From an uncultured Lachnospiraceae bacterium (GTDB taxonomy: Bacteria > Bacillota > Clostridia > Lachnospirales > Lachnospiraceae): a DNA stretch of 64,000 nt. Below, piece after piece: positions 41,456-50,053 of the stretch (position 1 is the stretch's first letter; each line of letters opens with the position of its first letter). Location: positions 124,001 to 188,000 of the forward strand of contig CAJUNN010000001.1 in assembly GCA_910587955.1 (NCBI GenBank). Reading direction: 5' to 3'. The position numbers were made by a program, and so were the translations under genes. The notes under the pieces were generated by a model. The model ran no database searches, was not told the DNA's origin, and worked only from the letters and a program-made list of their open reading frames with translations.

Positions 41456-42898
41456 ATGAATTACAGTATGATACGATTTATCCTGGGGAAAATGCTTCTG
41501 ATCGAAGGCGTTCTCTTGCTGCTGCCGGCCATAGTCTCCCTGATTTACCAGGAGAGAAGCGGCATCTGGTTTGCTGCGGTGTTCGTGCTTTTACTTGCCA
41601 CTTCCCTGGTTTTGGGAAGAAAGCCCAAGGATATGGCCATCTATGCAAAGGAAGGCTTTATTGTGGTGGCTCTGGCGTGGATCTTCTGGTCTGCTTTCGG
41701 AGCCCTGCCTTTTGTCCTGTCCGGTTCCATTCCCCATTTTGTGGATGCTTTTTTTGAGACCGTATCGGGGTTTACCACTACGGGTTCTACGATCCTGACG
41801 GATATTGAGGCCCTGCCCAAAGGCGTAAATTTCTGGCGCTGCCTGACTCACTGGGTAGGCGGTATGGGAGTGCTGGTTTTTGTGATGGCTGTGGTTCCTT
41901 TAAGCGGCAAGGGCTCCATGTTCCTGATGCGGGCGGAAATGCCCGGGCCTACCTGCGATAAGCTGGTGCCTAAGGCCCGGTCCACGGCGAAGATTCTGTA
42001 CTGCATGTATCTGGCGCTGTCGGCGGTGAAAGTTATTTTGCTTCTGTTCGGAGGAATGGATTTGTACAATGCGGTGATTCACACCTTCAGTACGGCAGGA
42101 ACCGGCGGCTTTTCCAGCATGAACGCCAGTGTGGCGGCCTTTGACAGCGCCTACATTGACGGCGTGATTACGGTATTTATGCTGTTGTTCGGCGTTAACT
42201 TTAACCTGTATTTCCTTCTGCTTTTGAAAAACTTTAAATTTGTGATTAAGAACGAGGAGCTGCGGGCCTATCTGGGGGTTGTAGCCGGGGCTGTCATCCT
42301 GATCACCATCAATATCCTGCATATTTACGGTTCGCCTCTGCGGGCTTTCCGCTATGCGTCCTTCCAGGTGTCTTCGGTGATTACGACGACAGGCTTTGTC
42401 ACAGCCAATTACGAGCTGTGGCCGGAGTTTTCCAAGGGGATTCTTCTGCTGCTGATGATCATCGGCGCCTGCGCCGGATCCACAGGCGGCGGTATGAAAG
42501 TGTCCCGGATACTAATCCTGGCCAAAACCATCGGAAAAGAGATCCGGCAGATTCTCCACCCCAAATCGGTGAATGTGGTTAAGCTGGACGGAAAGCGGGT
42601 CAGCGACGAGAGCACCCACGGGGTCTATGTGTATGTGATCTGCTATCTGGTAATTCTCGCAGGCTCTATTCTGCTGGTAACGGTGGATAATTTTGACTTT
42701 ACAACGAATTTTACTGCGGTTCTCACCACCCTGAATAACGTAGGGCCGGGACTTTCCAAGGTGGGACCCGTGGAAAACTTTTCGCAGTTTTCCTATTTCT
42801 CCAAGGTAATCCTGAGTATGGATATGCTGGTGGGCCGCCTGGAGATTCTTCCCATGCTGATGCTGTTCGCGCCGCAGGTTTGGAGGAAAAAGTTCTAG
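41456..42898 (+). CDS. trkH: Trk potassium uptake channel TrkH
   Basis: 480 residues. The selectivity loops are visible: SGFTTTGSTIL, STAGTGGFSSMN, SVITTTGFVTANY and LNNVGPGLSKVGP, one per pore repeat, between paired membrane segments. Complete length. K+ (and H+ or Na+) uptake with TrkA. Its end overlaps a potential early start of the MATE gene, but the real MATE start is 33 bases later. Confidence 0.95.
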   Translation: MNYSMIRFILGKMLLIEGVLLLLPAIVSLIYQERSGIWFAAVFVLLLATSLVLGRKPKDMAIYAKEGFIVVALAWIFWSAFGALPFVLSGSIPHFVDAFFETVSGFTTTGSTILTDIEALPKGVNFWRCLTHWVGGMGVLVFVMAVVPLSGKGSMFLMRAEMPGPTCDKLVPKARSTAKILYCMYLALSAVKVILLLFGGMDLYNAVIHTFSTAGTGGFSSMNASVAAFDSAYIDGVITVFMLLFGVNFNLYFLLLLKNFKFVIKNEELRAYLGVVAGAVILITINILHIYGSPLRAFRYASFQVSSVITTTGFVTANYELWPEFSKGILLLLMIIGACAGSTGGGMKVSRILILAKTIGKEIRQILHPKSVNVVKLDGKRVSDESTHGVYVYVICYLVILAGSILLVTVDNFDFTTNFTAVLTTLNNVGPGLSKVGPVENFSQFSYFSKVILSMDMLVGRLEILPMLMLFAPQVWRKKF

Positions 42899-42930
42899 GG
42901 AAACAGCACGGCATATTTAGGAGTACGGCA

Positions 42931-44307
42931 ATGACAAATGAAAATAAATTGACGGCAGCGGAAACCAAAGCATTTTACCGGATGGCTGTAGCCCTTGTCA
43001 TTCCCATGGCGCTGCAGAATCTGATCAATGTGGGTGTGACCACTGCCGATGTAGTGATGCTGGGCAAGGTGGGGGAGACTGCCCTGTCGGGGGCATCTCT
43101 GGCCGGTCAGGTGCAGTTTATTATGAACCTGATTTTTTTCGGGCTTACATCGGGAGCTTCCGTGCTGACGGCCCAGTATTGGGGAAAGCGGGATGTGCGC
43201 ACCATTGAGCGGGTATTCGGTATTTCCCTTTGCTTTGCCATGGTGCTGGGACTGGTGTTTCTGCTGGCTGCGCAGCTTGCGCCCCGCCAGCTGATGAAGG
43301 TATTTACGGAAGAGGAACCGGTGATTGAGGCAGGAATTTCCTATCTGCGCATTGTGTCCTGGTCGTATCTTCCGGTGGCTTTTACCATGATTTATCTCAA
43401 TCTGATGCGGAGCGTGGAACGGGTGGTGGTAGCCACCTGGACTTATTTTATTTCCCTGGTGGTCAATATCATCGGGAATGCCCTGCTGATTTTCGGCTTG
43501 CTTGGTTTTCCGGCTCTGGGCGTGCGGGGGGCCGCCTATGCTACCCTGTTCGCCCGGATTGTGGAATTGGTGATTGTGATAGTTTACATAAACTGGAAAG
43601 GCAATCCGGTTTCCCTGCACCTTAAGGATTTTATCCGGTTTGACAAGCTGCTTTTGCGGGATTTCCTGATTTTTTCGGCCCCGGTGGTTGCCAATGAGCT
43701 TATGTGGGGAATGGGAATGTCGGCTAACGCTGCCATCATCGGCCATCTGGGAAGCGCGGCTGTAGCTGCCAATTCAGTGGCCCAGGTGTCCCGCCAGCTG
43801 ATTATGGTAGTTGGGTTCGGCCTCTCGGCGGCTACCTCTATCATGATCGGAAAGGCCATCGGAGAGCAGAAGCTAAGGGTTGCGGAAGCCTATGCCCGGA
43901 AGTTTGTGTGGCTCAGCGTAGGCATTACACTTGCTGCTGCGCTGGCGCTGTTTTTCTGCCGGGGCTTTATAGCAGACAGTATGACCATCTCGGATCAGGC
44001 CAAGGAGTATCTGCGGTTCATGCTGTTTGTGGTCTGTTACTATGCAGTGTTCCAGTCCTACAATACCACCATGGTAGTAGGTGTGTTCCGGGCCGGAGGA
44101 GATACCCGGATCGGATTTTTCGTGGATGTAATTGGAATGTGGTGCTTTTCTATTGCCCTGGGCTTTGTGACAGCCTTCTGGCTGCACTGGAGCGTGAAGG
44201 CCGTCTTCGTGGTGCTGCTTTCCGACGAGATAGTAAAGATACCCATCACCACCTGGCGCTACCGGAAGAAGCTGTGGCTGAAAAACATTACGAGAGAACT
44301 GGAATAA
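42931..44307 (+). CDS. MATE family efflux transporter
   Basis: 458 residues from ATG 42931 (TTTAGGAG upstream; an ATG at 42880 lies inside trkH and lacks a site). Twelve hydrophobic segments, with the MATE pattern VIPMALQNLINVGVTTADVVM at the start, GLTSGASVLTAQYWGKRD after segment 2 and GVFRAGGDTRIGFFVDV in the second half. Na+ or H+ coupled drug/metabolite export. 33 bases after trkH, so perhaps part of the same transcript. Confidence 0.93.
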   Translation: MTNENKLTAAETKAFYRMAVALVIPMALQNLINVGVTTADVVMLGKVGETALSGASLAGQVQFIMNLIFFGLTSGASVLTAQYWGKRDVRTIERVFGISLCFAMVLGLVFLLAAQLAPRQLMKVFTEEEPVIEAGISYLRIVSWSYLPVAFTMIYLNLMRSVERVVVATWTYFISLVVNIIGNALLIFGLLGFPALGVRGAAYATLFARIVELVIVIVYINWKGNPVSLHLKDFIRFDKLLLRDFLIFSAPVVANELMWGMGMSANAAIIGHLGSAAVAANSVAQVSRQLIMVVGFGLSAATSIMIGKAIGEQKLRVAEAYARKFVWLSVGITLAAALALFFCRGFIADSMTISDQAKEYLRFMLFVVCYYAVFQSYNTTMVVGVFRAGGDTRIGFFVDVIGMWCFSIALGFVTAFWLHWSVKAVFVVLLSDEIVKIPITTWRYRKKLWLKNITRELE

Positions 44308-44331
44308 AACTAAGAATAGGAGATTGATAGT

Positions 44332-45153
44332 ATGTCAGAAAAAGCATGCAACAACAGTAACTGCGGCAAATCCAGCTGCGAGGGCTGCCCAAGCAGCCAG
44401 AAGCCCGCAAGCTTTCAGGTGGACGCCAATAAGGACAGCTGTATCCGCCGGGTCATCGGCATCGTCAGCGGCAAAGGCGGCGTGGGAAAATCCCTGGTGA
44501 CGGCATCTCTTGCCAATCGGCTGGCGGAGAAAGGCTATAAGGTGGGAATCCTGGATGCGGATATCACCGGACCCTCCATTCCCAAAATGTATGGGGTACA
44601 CGGACCGGCTCAGGGCAGCGATGAAGGGATCGAGCCCTGCTATACCAAGAACGGCATTGCCCTTATGTCCATGAACCTTCTGCTTCCCGACGAGGGGACG
44701 CCGGTGATCTGGAGAGGGCCCGTCATTGCCAATGTGGTGAAGCAGTTCTGGTCGGATGTAATATGGGGAGATCTGGATTACCTGCTGGTAGATATGCCGC
44801 CTGGAACCGGCGACGTGCCTTTGACCGTATTCCAGTCTCTTCCGGTAAATGAGATTGTGGTCGTTACCTCACCTCAGGATCTGGTGCAGCTGATTGTGAA
44901 GAAAGCCCTTAGCATGGCGGAGCAGATGCACATTCCGGTGAAAGGGATTGTGGAGAATTATTCCTATTTTAAATGCCCGGACTGCGGGAAAGAGATCCGG
45001 ATTTTCGGGGAGAGCCATGTGGACGAGGCGGCGGAGGCACTGAACCTGAAAGTGCTGGGAAAAGTTCCCGTGGATCCGGCTTATGCCGAAGCGGCGGATA
45101 AGGGAGAATTCCACACAGTAAAGAATCCGTACTTGGAAGTAGAGTTTGAATAA
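44332..45153 (+). CDS. Mrp/NBP35 family Fe-S carrier ATPase
   Basis: 273 residues. The N-terminus has a cysteine cluster (CNNSNCGKSSCEGC), then the deviant Walker A SGKGGVGKS, DADITGPSIPKMYG, VDMPPGTGDVPLTVFQSLP and a CPDCGKE pair near the end. Family role: hold and hand over 4Fe-4S clusters. AGGAG precedes the ATG. It ends the Trk/MATE block and is followed by a terminator. Confidence 0.93.
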   Translation: MSEKACNNSNCGKSSCEGCPSSQKPASFQVDANKDSCIRRVIGIVSGKGGVGKSLVTASLANRLAEKGYKVGILDADITGPSIPKMYGVHGPAQGSDEGIEPCYTKNGIALMSMNLLLPDEGTPVIWRGPVIANVVKQFWSDVIWGDLDYLLVDMPPGTGDVPLTVFQSLPVNEIVVVTSPQDLVQLIVKKALSMAEQMHIPVKGIVENYSYFKCPDCGKEIRIFGESHVDEAAEALNLKVLGKVPVDPAYAEAADKGEFHTVKNPYLEVEFE

Positions 45154-45159
45154 TGATGG

Positions 45160-45198
45160 GTCCAGGAAACCTTTTCAAGAGGTATTCCTGGACTTTTT
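45160..45198 (+). terminator. Terminator after the Mrp gene
   Basis: GTCCAGGAA (45160-45168) / TTCCTGGAC (45185-45193), inner ACCT/AGGT, followed by five T. Confidence 0.9.
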
Positions 45199-45248
45199 GG
45201 TGTGCAGATTAGGGAATATTGCGGGAAATAAATATTTTTTAATTCCCA

Positions 45249-45277
45249 TTGTCAAAGTGTGCAATGTGTTGTATAGT
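45249..45277 (+). promoter_or_regulatory. Promoter of the uracil permease
   Basis: TTGTCA (45249-45254) and TATAGT (45272-45277), spacing 17. No PyrR-type hairpin leader is seen between it and the gene. Confidence 0.75.
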
Positions 45278-45317
45278 AGTAAAGAAAAAAATTTGCACAA
45301 GGGAGGAATGTGTTTTT

Positions 45318-46583
45318 ATGGAAAAGACTACAAGTCAAAAACTGATACTAGGGATTCAGCATGTGCTGGCCATGTTCGGAGCCACGGTACTGGTGCCGGC
45401 GCTTACAGGCTTAAATACTTCGATCACACTTTTCTGTGCAGGTATCGGAACTCTTTTATTCCATTGGATTACAAAGAGGAAAGTACCTGTTTTTTTAGGC
45501 TCAAGTTTCGCCTTTATCGGAGGAATCTGCGCCATTATGGGGGATTCCCGCATGGGTGATCCCGATTATCTGGAGCGCCTGGCTGCAGTCAAGGGCGCCC
45601 TGATCATTGCCGGCCTGGTGTATGCAGTGTTTGCGGGGCTCATTAAGCTGGTGGGCTATGAGAAGGTGAATAAGCTTCTGCCTCCCATTGTAACGGGCCC
45701 CATTATTATCGTTATCGGCCTGCGTCTTTCCGGATCTGCCATAAGCTCCGCCTTCTACTGGAACGGAGAATTCAATCTCAAGGCCGTTCTGGTGACGGTG
45801 ATGGTACTGGCTACGGTTATCTGCATCTCTGTGTTTGCCAAGGGCATTTATAATCTGATGCCTATTCTTTTTGCCATTATTGTAGGATATCTGGTGTGCA
45901 TTCCTATGGGATTTATCGATATGACCCCCATGAAGGAGGCCCACGCCCTTTCCTTCCTGGATCAAAATATACTGGATCAGGTACTTTGTCTTCCCGTATT
46001 TCAGGCGGATGCGGTTCTGGCCATTGCGCCTATCGCTCTGGTAACACTCATTGAACATGTGGGGGATATTACCACCAACAGCGCCGTTGTGGGCAAGAAT
46101 TTTATGGTAGACCCCGGCATCCACCGCACCATTCTGGGCGACGGCGTGGCTACTGCCGTGGCAGGTCTCCTGGGAGGCCCGGCCAATACCACCTACGGGG
46201 AAAATACAGGTGTCTTGGCTGTGACAAAGAACTACGATCCTTCCGTGATCCGGATTGCGGCAGTGTTTGCCATTATCCTGGGACTGTTCGGAAAGGTAGG
46301 CGGCATTATCACCAGCATTCCCGGTCCTGTGACGGGGGGCATCAGCATTGTTCTCTACGGTATGATATCTTCTGTGGGCGTGCGGATTCTCATCAATTCC
46401 CGCCTGAATTTCGGCAACAGCCGGAATTTAATGATTGCAGCGCTGATCTTCGTGCTGGGTATCGGCTGCGACAGCATTCCGGTGGCCGGAACCGTGACCA
46501 TTTCCGGTCTTGCACTGGCTGCGGTTGTGGGCATGATTCTGGCGGCCGTGCTGCCGGTAGGCGAGGACGATATTGCGGAGTAG
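45318..46583 (+). CDS. uraA: Uracil/xanthine permease (NCS2 family)
   Basis: 421 residues from ATG 45318 (GGGAGG upstream); an upstream TTG start at 45249 falls in the promoter. About fourteen hydrophobic segments. The early segment GIQHVLAMFGATVLVPALTGL, then FLGSSFAFIG and GGPANTTYGENTGVLAVTKN mark a UraA-type uracil transporter (H+ symport). The histidine and glutamates of the substrate site lie in LIEHVGDI and YGENTG. Alone in its own transcription unit. Confidence 0.92.
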   Translation: MEKTTSQKLILGIQHVLAMFGATVLVPALTGLNTSITLFCAGIGTLLFHWITKRKVPVFLGSSFAFIGGICAIMGDSRMGDPDYLERLAAVKGALIIAGLVYAVFAGLIKLVGYEKVNKLLPPIVTGPIIIVIGLRLSGSAISSAFYWNGEFNLKAVLVTVMVLATVICISVFAKGIYNLMPILFAIIVGYLVCIPMGFIDMTPMKEAHALSFLDQNILDQVLCLPVFQADAVLAIAPIALVTLIEHVGDITTNSAVVGKNFMVDPGIHRTILGDGVATAVAGLLGGPANTTYGENTGVLAVTKNYDPSVIRIAAVFAIILGLFGKVGGIITSIPGPVTGGISIVLYGMISSVGVRILINSRLNFGNSRNLMIAALIFVLGIGCDSIPVAGTVTISGLALAAVVGMILAAVLPVGEDDIAE

Positions 46584-46610
46584 AGACAAATAAAATCTGA
46601 CAGAAAAGAG

Positions 46611-46657
46611 ACAGTGGGAAACGCCTTGGGATCTTGGCAGCTCCCGCTGTTTTTTTG
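46611..46657 (+). terminator. Terminator of uraA
   Basis: ACAGTGGGA (46611-46619) / TCCCGCTGT (46642-46650), one G-T pair, then eight T. Confidence 0.85.
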
Positions 46658-46707
46658 TTGACTTTCCGCAAAAAACTGTATAAACTGTACTTATTAAATA
46701 AGTACAG
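46658..46707 (+). promoter_or_regulatory. Promoter and palindromic operator of the GntR/ABC operon
   Basis: TTGACT (46658-46663) and TAAACT (46681-46686), spacing 17. A perfect inverted repeat CTGTACTTAT (46685-46694) / ATAAGTACAG (46698-46707) with a 3-base centre overlaps the -10 and start point. GTACTTAT..ATAAGTAC is the usual YtrA-type operator, so autorepression is expected. Confidence 0.85.
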
Positions 46708-46736
46708 ACGGGAAAAACACATACGGAGAGGAAGAC

Positions 46737-47108
46737 ATGGAAATTCTTATAAGCAACAGCAGCGATAAACCTATCTATGAACAAATCTGCATACAGGTGA
46801 AAAGCCTTATCATGGACGGAACCCTGTCTGCCGGCGAGATGCTGCCTTCTATGCGGGCGCTGGCGAAAGATCTGCATATCAGCGTGATTACGGTTCAAAG
46901 GGCGTATGAAGATTTGACGAGGGACGGATTTATAGAAACCGTGTCGGGAAAGGGCTGCTTTGTGGCGCCCCAAAATAAAGAGTGGATTCAGGAGGAGCAG
47001 CTGCGCATAGCGGAAGGATTCCTGGAGAAAGCGGCCCAAATCGGCCGAGCCCACGGTATCGCCTATGAGCGGATGGCAAATATCCTGAAATTATTTTTTG
47101 AAGAATAG
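46737..47108 (+). CDS. GntR family regulator, YtrA subfamily
   Basis: 123 residues, the short YtrA type with no ligand domain. The winged helix is SDKPIYEQICIQVKSLIMDG, then LPSMRALAKDLHISVITVQRAYEDL and GKGCFVAPQ; a dimerisation helix ends it (about 80-120). It represses ABC operons induced by cell-wall-active compounds in B. subtilis. A palindromic operator covers its promoter. First gene of an operon with the ATPase and permease. Confidence 0.94.
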   Translation: MEILISNSSDKPIYEQICIQVKSLIMDGTLSAGEMLPSMRALAKDLHISVITVQRAYEDLTRDGFIETVSGKGCFVAPQNKEWIQEEQLRIAEGFLEKAAQIGRAHGIAYERMANILKLFFEE

Positions 47109-47116
47109 GAGCTGGT

Positions 47117-47977
47117 ATGATGGAAAAGAGCAGCATTACGGTAAAAAATTTATACAAAAAATTTGACGGCTTTACATTGGATCATATTTCCTTTCAAGTT
47201 CCCCGGGGGCGCATTGTAGGCTTTATCGGGGAGAACGGTGCCGGAAAAAGCACAACCATCAAGCTAATCCTGGATCAGCTTAAGCGGGACGGGGGCGAAA
47301 TACAAATATTAGGCGGGCCAAACGGCTCCTGCCAGCAGAAAGAAACGATGGGCGTTGTCTTTGACGAGTGTAAATTCCATCCTGTCCTGAATGCGAAAGA
47401 CGTGGGACGCATTCTTTCCGGTTCCTACAGGACCTGGGATTGGAATTTGTTTACTCAATATACAAAGCGTTTTGCCATTCCTCTGAATAAGCCCATCAGC
47501 CAGTTTTCCAAAGGGATGAAAATGAAGCTTTCGATTCTCTGCGCCCTGTCCCACAAACCTCAGATTTTGATTTTGGATGAGGCAACCACTGGATTAGACC
47601 CTGTGGTGCGGAATGAGATTTTGGATATTTTTTTGGAGTTTATCCAGGACGAAGAGCATTCCGTACTATTTTCCACCCATATGCTCCCGGATATCCAGAA
47701 GGTTGCCGATTATGTAGTGCTTATCCATAAAGGAAAAATCATTTTTGAGGAAAAGAAAGACGATCTCATCGACAACTATGGTGTCATACGCTGCAGAAAA
47801 TCAGAAGTCCCTCACGTTTCACCAAAGGATTACGTTTGCTCCAGGGAGACGGATCTGACGAGGGAGTACCTGGTGAGGGACAGAGGTATCGCAAAGAAAA
47901 AATACCCAAGCCTTATGGTGGATAAGGCTTCCGTGGAGGAGATTATGTTGTTCTATATCAAAGGAGGCGCCAAATGA
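47117..47977 (+). CDS. ABC transporter ATP-binding protein
   Basis: 286 residues; ATG 47117 or 47120 after AGGAGCTGG. Walker A GENGAGKST, signature FSKGMKMKLSILCAL, Walker B ILILDEATTGLDP and switch LFSTHMLPD are all present. The C-terminal ~80 residues (after about 210) are the extra domain seen in YtrB/EcrA-like bacitracin or lantibiotic exporters. Partner of the permease that overlaps it by ATGA. Probably exports a peptide or lipid at the envelope. Confidence 0.94.
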   Translation: MMEKSSITVKNLYKKFDGFTLDHISFQVPRGRIVGFIGENGAGKSTTIKLILDQLKRDGGEIQILGGPNGSCQQKETMGVVFDECKFHPVLNAKDVGRILSGSYRTWDWNLFTQYTKRFAIPLNKPISQFSKGMKMKLSILCALSHKPQILILDEATTGLDPVVRNEILDIFLEFIQDEEHSVLFSTHMLPDIQKVADYVVLIHKGKIIFEEKKDDLIDNYGVIRCRKSEVPHVSPKDYVCSRETDLTREYLVRDRGIAKKKYPSLMVDKASVEEIMLFYIKGGAK

Positions 47978-48600
47978 AAGGATTGATTTTCAAAGATTTG
48001 CTGCTTATGGTGAAAATGAATAAAAAAGTCGTCTGCGTCATGTATGTATTTGCGGCAGCTATCGCTTTTCTGGGCGAAAATGAAAGGTATGCTTTGATGG
48101 CGTCGGTTTTTTTCTCCCTGTTTATCGGCATGCACTTTATGATGACCATGACCTATGATGGGATGAGCGCCTGGAAACAATATGAATGGACCCTGCCGGT
48201 GAGCCGTTGTAAAATCATTGCCGGAAAATACCTGGCCTGCCTGTCTCTTGTCCCGGTGAGCGTGGCGGGTACGGCCGTGATGTATGCTGTGCGCTATGGG
48301 ATATATGGAAATTTCTCCTTGAATATATTTCGATTTTCCATGACTGCTGCGGTATTACTGCCGGTTTTATGGTGCTGCGTATGCCTGGCGCTGGCACAGT
48401 GGTTCGGCTATATGAGCGTTCAGTATATCAGGATGGCCGGTGTCCTAATTCTTGTGGTCTCTGTAAATAGAATGCCGGAGGAGCTGCTTCCCCTCCTGGG
48501 AAATCTGATTCAGAATCCTCTGGCAGTTGTCCCGGCTGTCCTGGCAGTTGTAGTTTTCTCCTATTTTGCCAGTGTCGCGGGCTATGGAAGGAAAAAATAA
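47974..48600 (+). CDS. ABC-2 type permease
   Basis: 208 residues, six hydrophobic segments (about 17-35, 38-60, 85-105, 112-135, 145-165, 178-200). Typical of the short ABC-2 permeases that follow YtrA-type regulators. KGLIFKDLLLMVKMNKK at the N-terminus and MSAWKQYEWTLPVSR between segments are family-like. Substrate unknown. Last gene of its operon. Confidence 0.85.
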   Translation: MKGLIFKDLLLMVKMNKKVVCVMYVFAAAIAFLGENERYALMASVFFSLFIGMHFMMTMTYDGMSAWKQYEWTLPVSRCKIIAGKYLACLSLVPVSVAGTAVMYAVRYGIYGNFSLNIFRFSMTAAVLLPVLWCCVCLALAQWFGYMSVQYIRMAGVLILVVSVNRMPEELLPLLGNLIQNPLAVVPAVLAVVVFSYFASVAGYGRKK

Positions 48601-48618
48601 AGGCGGCTGAAAAATCCC

Positions 48619-48647
48619 TTGCCAAGTCAAGCTTTCTGTGCTACAAT
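48619..48647 (+). promoter_or_regulatory. Promoter of the radical-SAM/DUF4130 pair
   Basis: TTGCCA (48619-48624) and TACAAT (48642-48647), spacing 17; the likely start point is near 48655. Confidence 0.7.
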
Positions 48648-48661
48648 GAAACAAACAAATG

Positions 48662-48681
48662 TTCCGAACTAACATTCGGAA
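48662..48681. promoter_or_regulatory. LexA-like (SOS) box candidate
   Basis: TTCCGAACTAACATTCGGAA contains CGAAC-N4-ATTCG, one base from the Gram-positive LexA consensus CGAAC-N4-GTTCG, within an inverted repeat TTCCGAA/TTCGGAA. It sits just after the predicted start point, where a repressor would block transcription. Confidence 0.5.
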
Positions 48682-48696
48682 AAGAGCAGGAGTAGA

Positions 48697-50037
48697 ATGA
48701 TGCAGCAGGTTTGGATACCGGAATCCCTTTCTCTTATGGAAAAACTGAATATTCTCTCAGATGCAGCCAAGTATGACGTGGCCTGTACCTCCAGCGGCGT
48801 GGATCGGGGCAATAACGGCCGGGGGATGGGGAATGCTATCTCTGCAGGAATCTGCCACAGCTTTTCTGCGGACGGGCGCTGCATCTCTCTTTTAAAAATT
48901 CTTTTTACCAATGAGTGCATTTATAATTGCCGTTACTGCCTGAACCGGGTGAGCAATGATGTTAAAAGAGCCACCTTCACGCCCGGGGAGATCTGCGATC
49001 TGGTCATGGGTTTTTACCGGAGAAATTATATCGAAGGACTCTTTTTAAGCTCCGGCATTTTGAAAAATCCCAATTATACCATGGAGCTGCTTTATCAGAC
49101 TTTGCATAAGCTGCGCAGGGAATATCACTTCGGAGGCTATATCCATGTGAAGGCGATTCCGGGGGCAGACGGAAGGCTGATTGAGAAGACGGGCTATCTG
49201 GCTGACCGCATGAGCGTAAACCTGGAACTGCCGACGGCGGAGGGACTTAAGCGGCTGGCTCCCAATAAATCCCGGACAAAGATTCTGACTCCTATGCGCC
49301 AGGTACAGAACCGAATGGAAGAGAACCAGGGGGAGCTGGCATTGTACCGGCATGCCCCCAAGTTTGTCCCTGCCGGGCAGTCGACCCAGATGATCATCGG
49401 GGCCACCCCGGAGAACGATTACCAGATTGTGTCGGTGGCAGAGGCGCTCTACCGGAACTTTCAGCTAAAGCGGGTTTTCTACTCCGCCTTTGTGCGGGTC
49501 AACGAAGACAGTCTTCTTCCCGCGCTTCCCGGCGGCCCGCCCCTTCTGCGGGAACACCGCCTTTACCAGGCAGACTGGCTTCTGCGCTTTTACGGATTTG
49601 AGGCGGAGGAACTGCTGTCGGCAGACAGGCCGAATTTCAATGTGCTCTTGGATCCCAAGTGTGACTGGGCCCTCCGCCATCTGGAGCAGTTTCCGGTGGA
49701 AGTAAACAAGGCGGAGTACCGGGCGCTTTTGCGGGTTCCGGGAATTGGAGTACGATCCGCCCAGCGGATCGTGCGGGCACGGCGGATGGGCGGTCTGGGA
49801 TTTGCGGATTTAAAACGCATGGGTGTGGTGCTGAAGCGGGCGATTTATTTTATCACCTGCCAAGGGAAGACCATGTATCCCATCCGTCTGGAGGAAGACT
49901 ATATTACCCGCAATCTTTTAAGTGTAAAGGAGCGCCTTCCTCTTGGCCTCGGGCAGGATGTGACGTACCGCCAGCTGTCGCTTTTCGATGATCTGCATCT
50001 TCCAAAGGGAGAAGGGCAGGAGCAGAGGCTGGCTTAA
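48697..50037 (+). CDS. Putative DNA modification/repair radical SAM protein with HhH domain
   Basis: 446 residues; AGGAG precedes ATG 48697. The radical SAM motif is in NECIYNCRYCLNR (CxxxCxxC), with a preceding cysteine-bearing stretch SAGICHSFSADGRC. The C-terminal region contains a helix-hairpin-helix: LLRVPGIGVRSAQRIVRARR (about 345-370), a DNA-binding element. This combination matches the family annotated as putative DNA modification/repair radical SAM protein (TIGR03916), which occurs beside TIGR03914/TIGR03915 proteins. The following gene is such a partner. The reaction is unknown; DNA repair is inferred from the HhH domain and partners. Confidence 0.9.
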   Translation: MMQQVWIPESLSLMEKLNILSDAAKYDVACTSSGVDRGNNGRGMGNAISAGICHSFSADGRCISLLKILFTNECIYNCRYCLNRVSNDVKRATFTPGEICDLVMGFYRRNYIEGLFLSSGILKNPNYTMELLYQTLHKLRREYHFGGYIHVKAIPGADGRLIEKTGYLADRMSVNLELPTAEGLKRLAPNKSRTKILTPMRQVQNRMEENQGELALYRHAPKFVPAGQSTQMIIGATPENDYQIVSVAEALYRNFQLKRVFYSAFVRVNEDSLLPALPGGPPLLREHRLYQADWLLRFYGFEAEELLSADRPNFNVLLDPKCDWALRHLEQFPVEVNKAEYRALLRVPGIGVRSAQRIVRARRMGGLGFADLKRMGVVLKRAIYFITCQGKTMYPIRLEEDYITRNLLSVKERLPLGLGQDVTYRQLSLFDDLHLPKGEGQEQRLA

Positions 50038-50053
50038 GAGAAGGGAAAAGCAA

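Noticed and set aside
45199..45300. PyrR-type attenuator or purine riboswitch before the uracil permease.
   Set aside because: Only a loose GGGAAT/ATTCCC pairing lies there, upstream of the promoter, with no terminator before the start codon.
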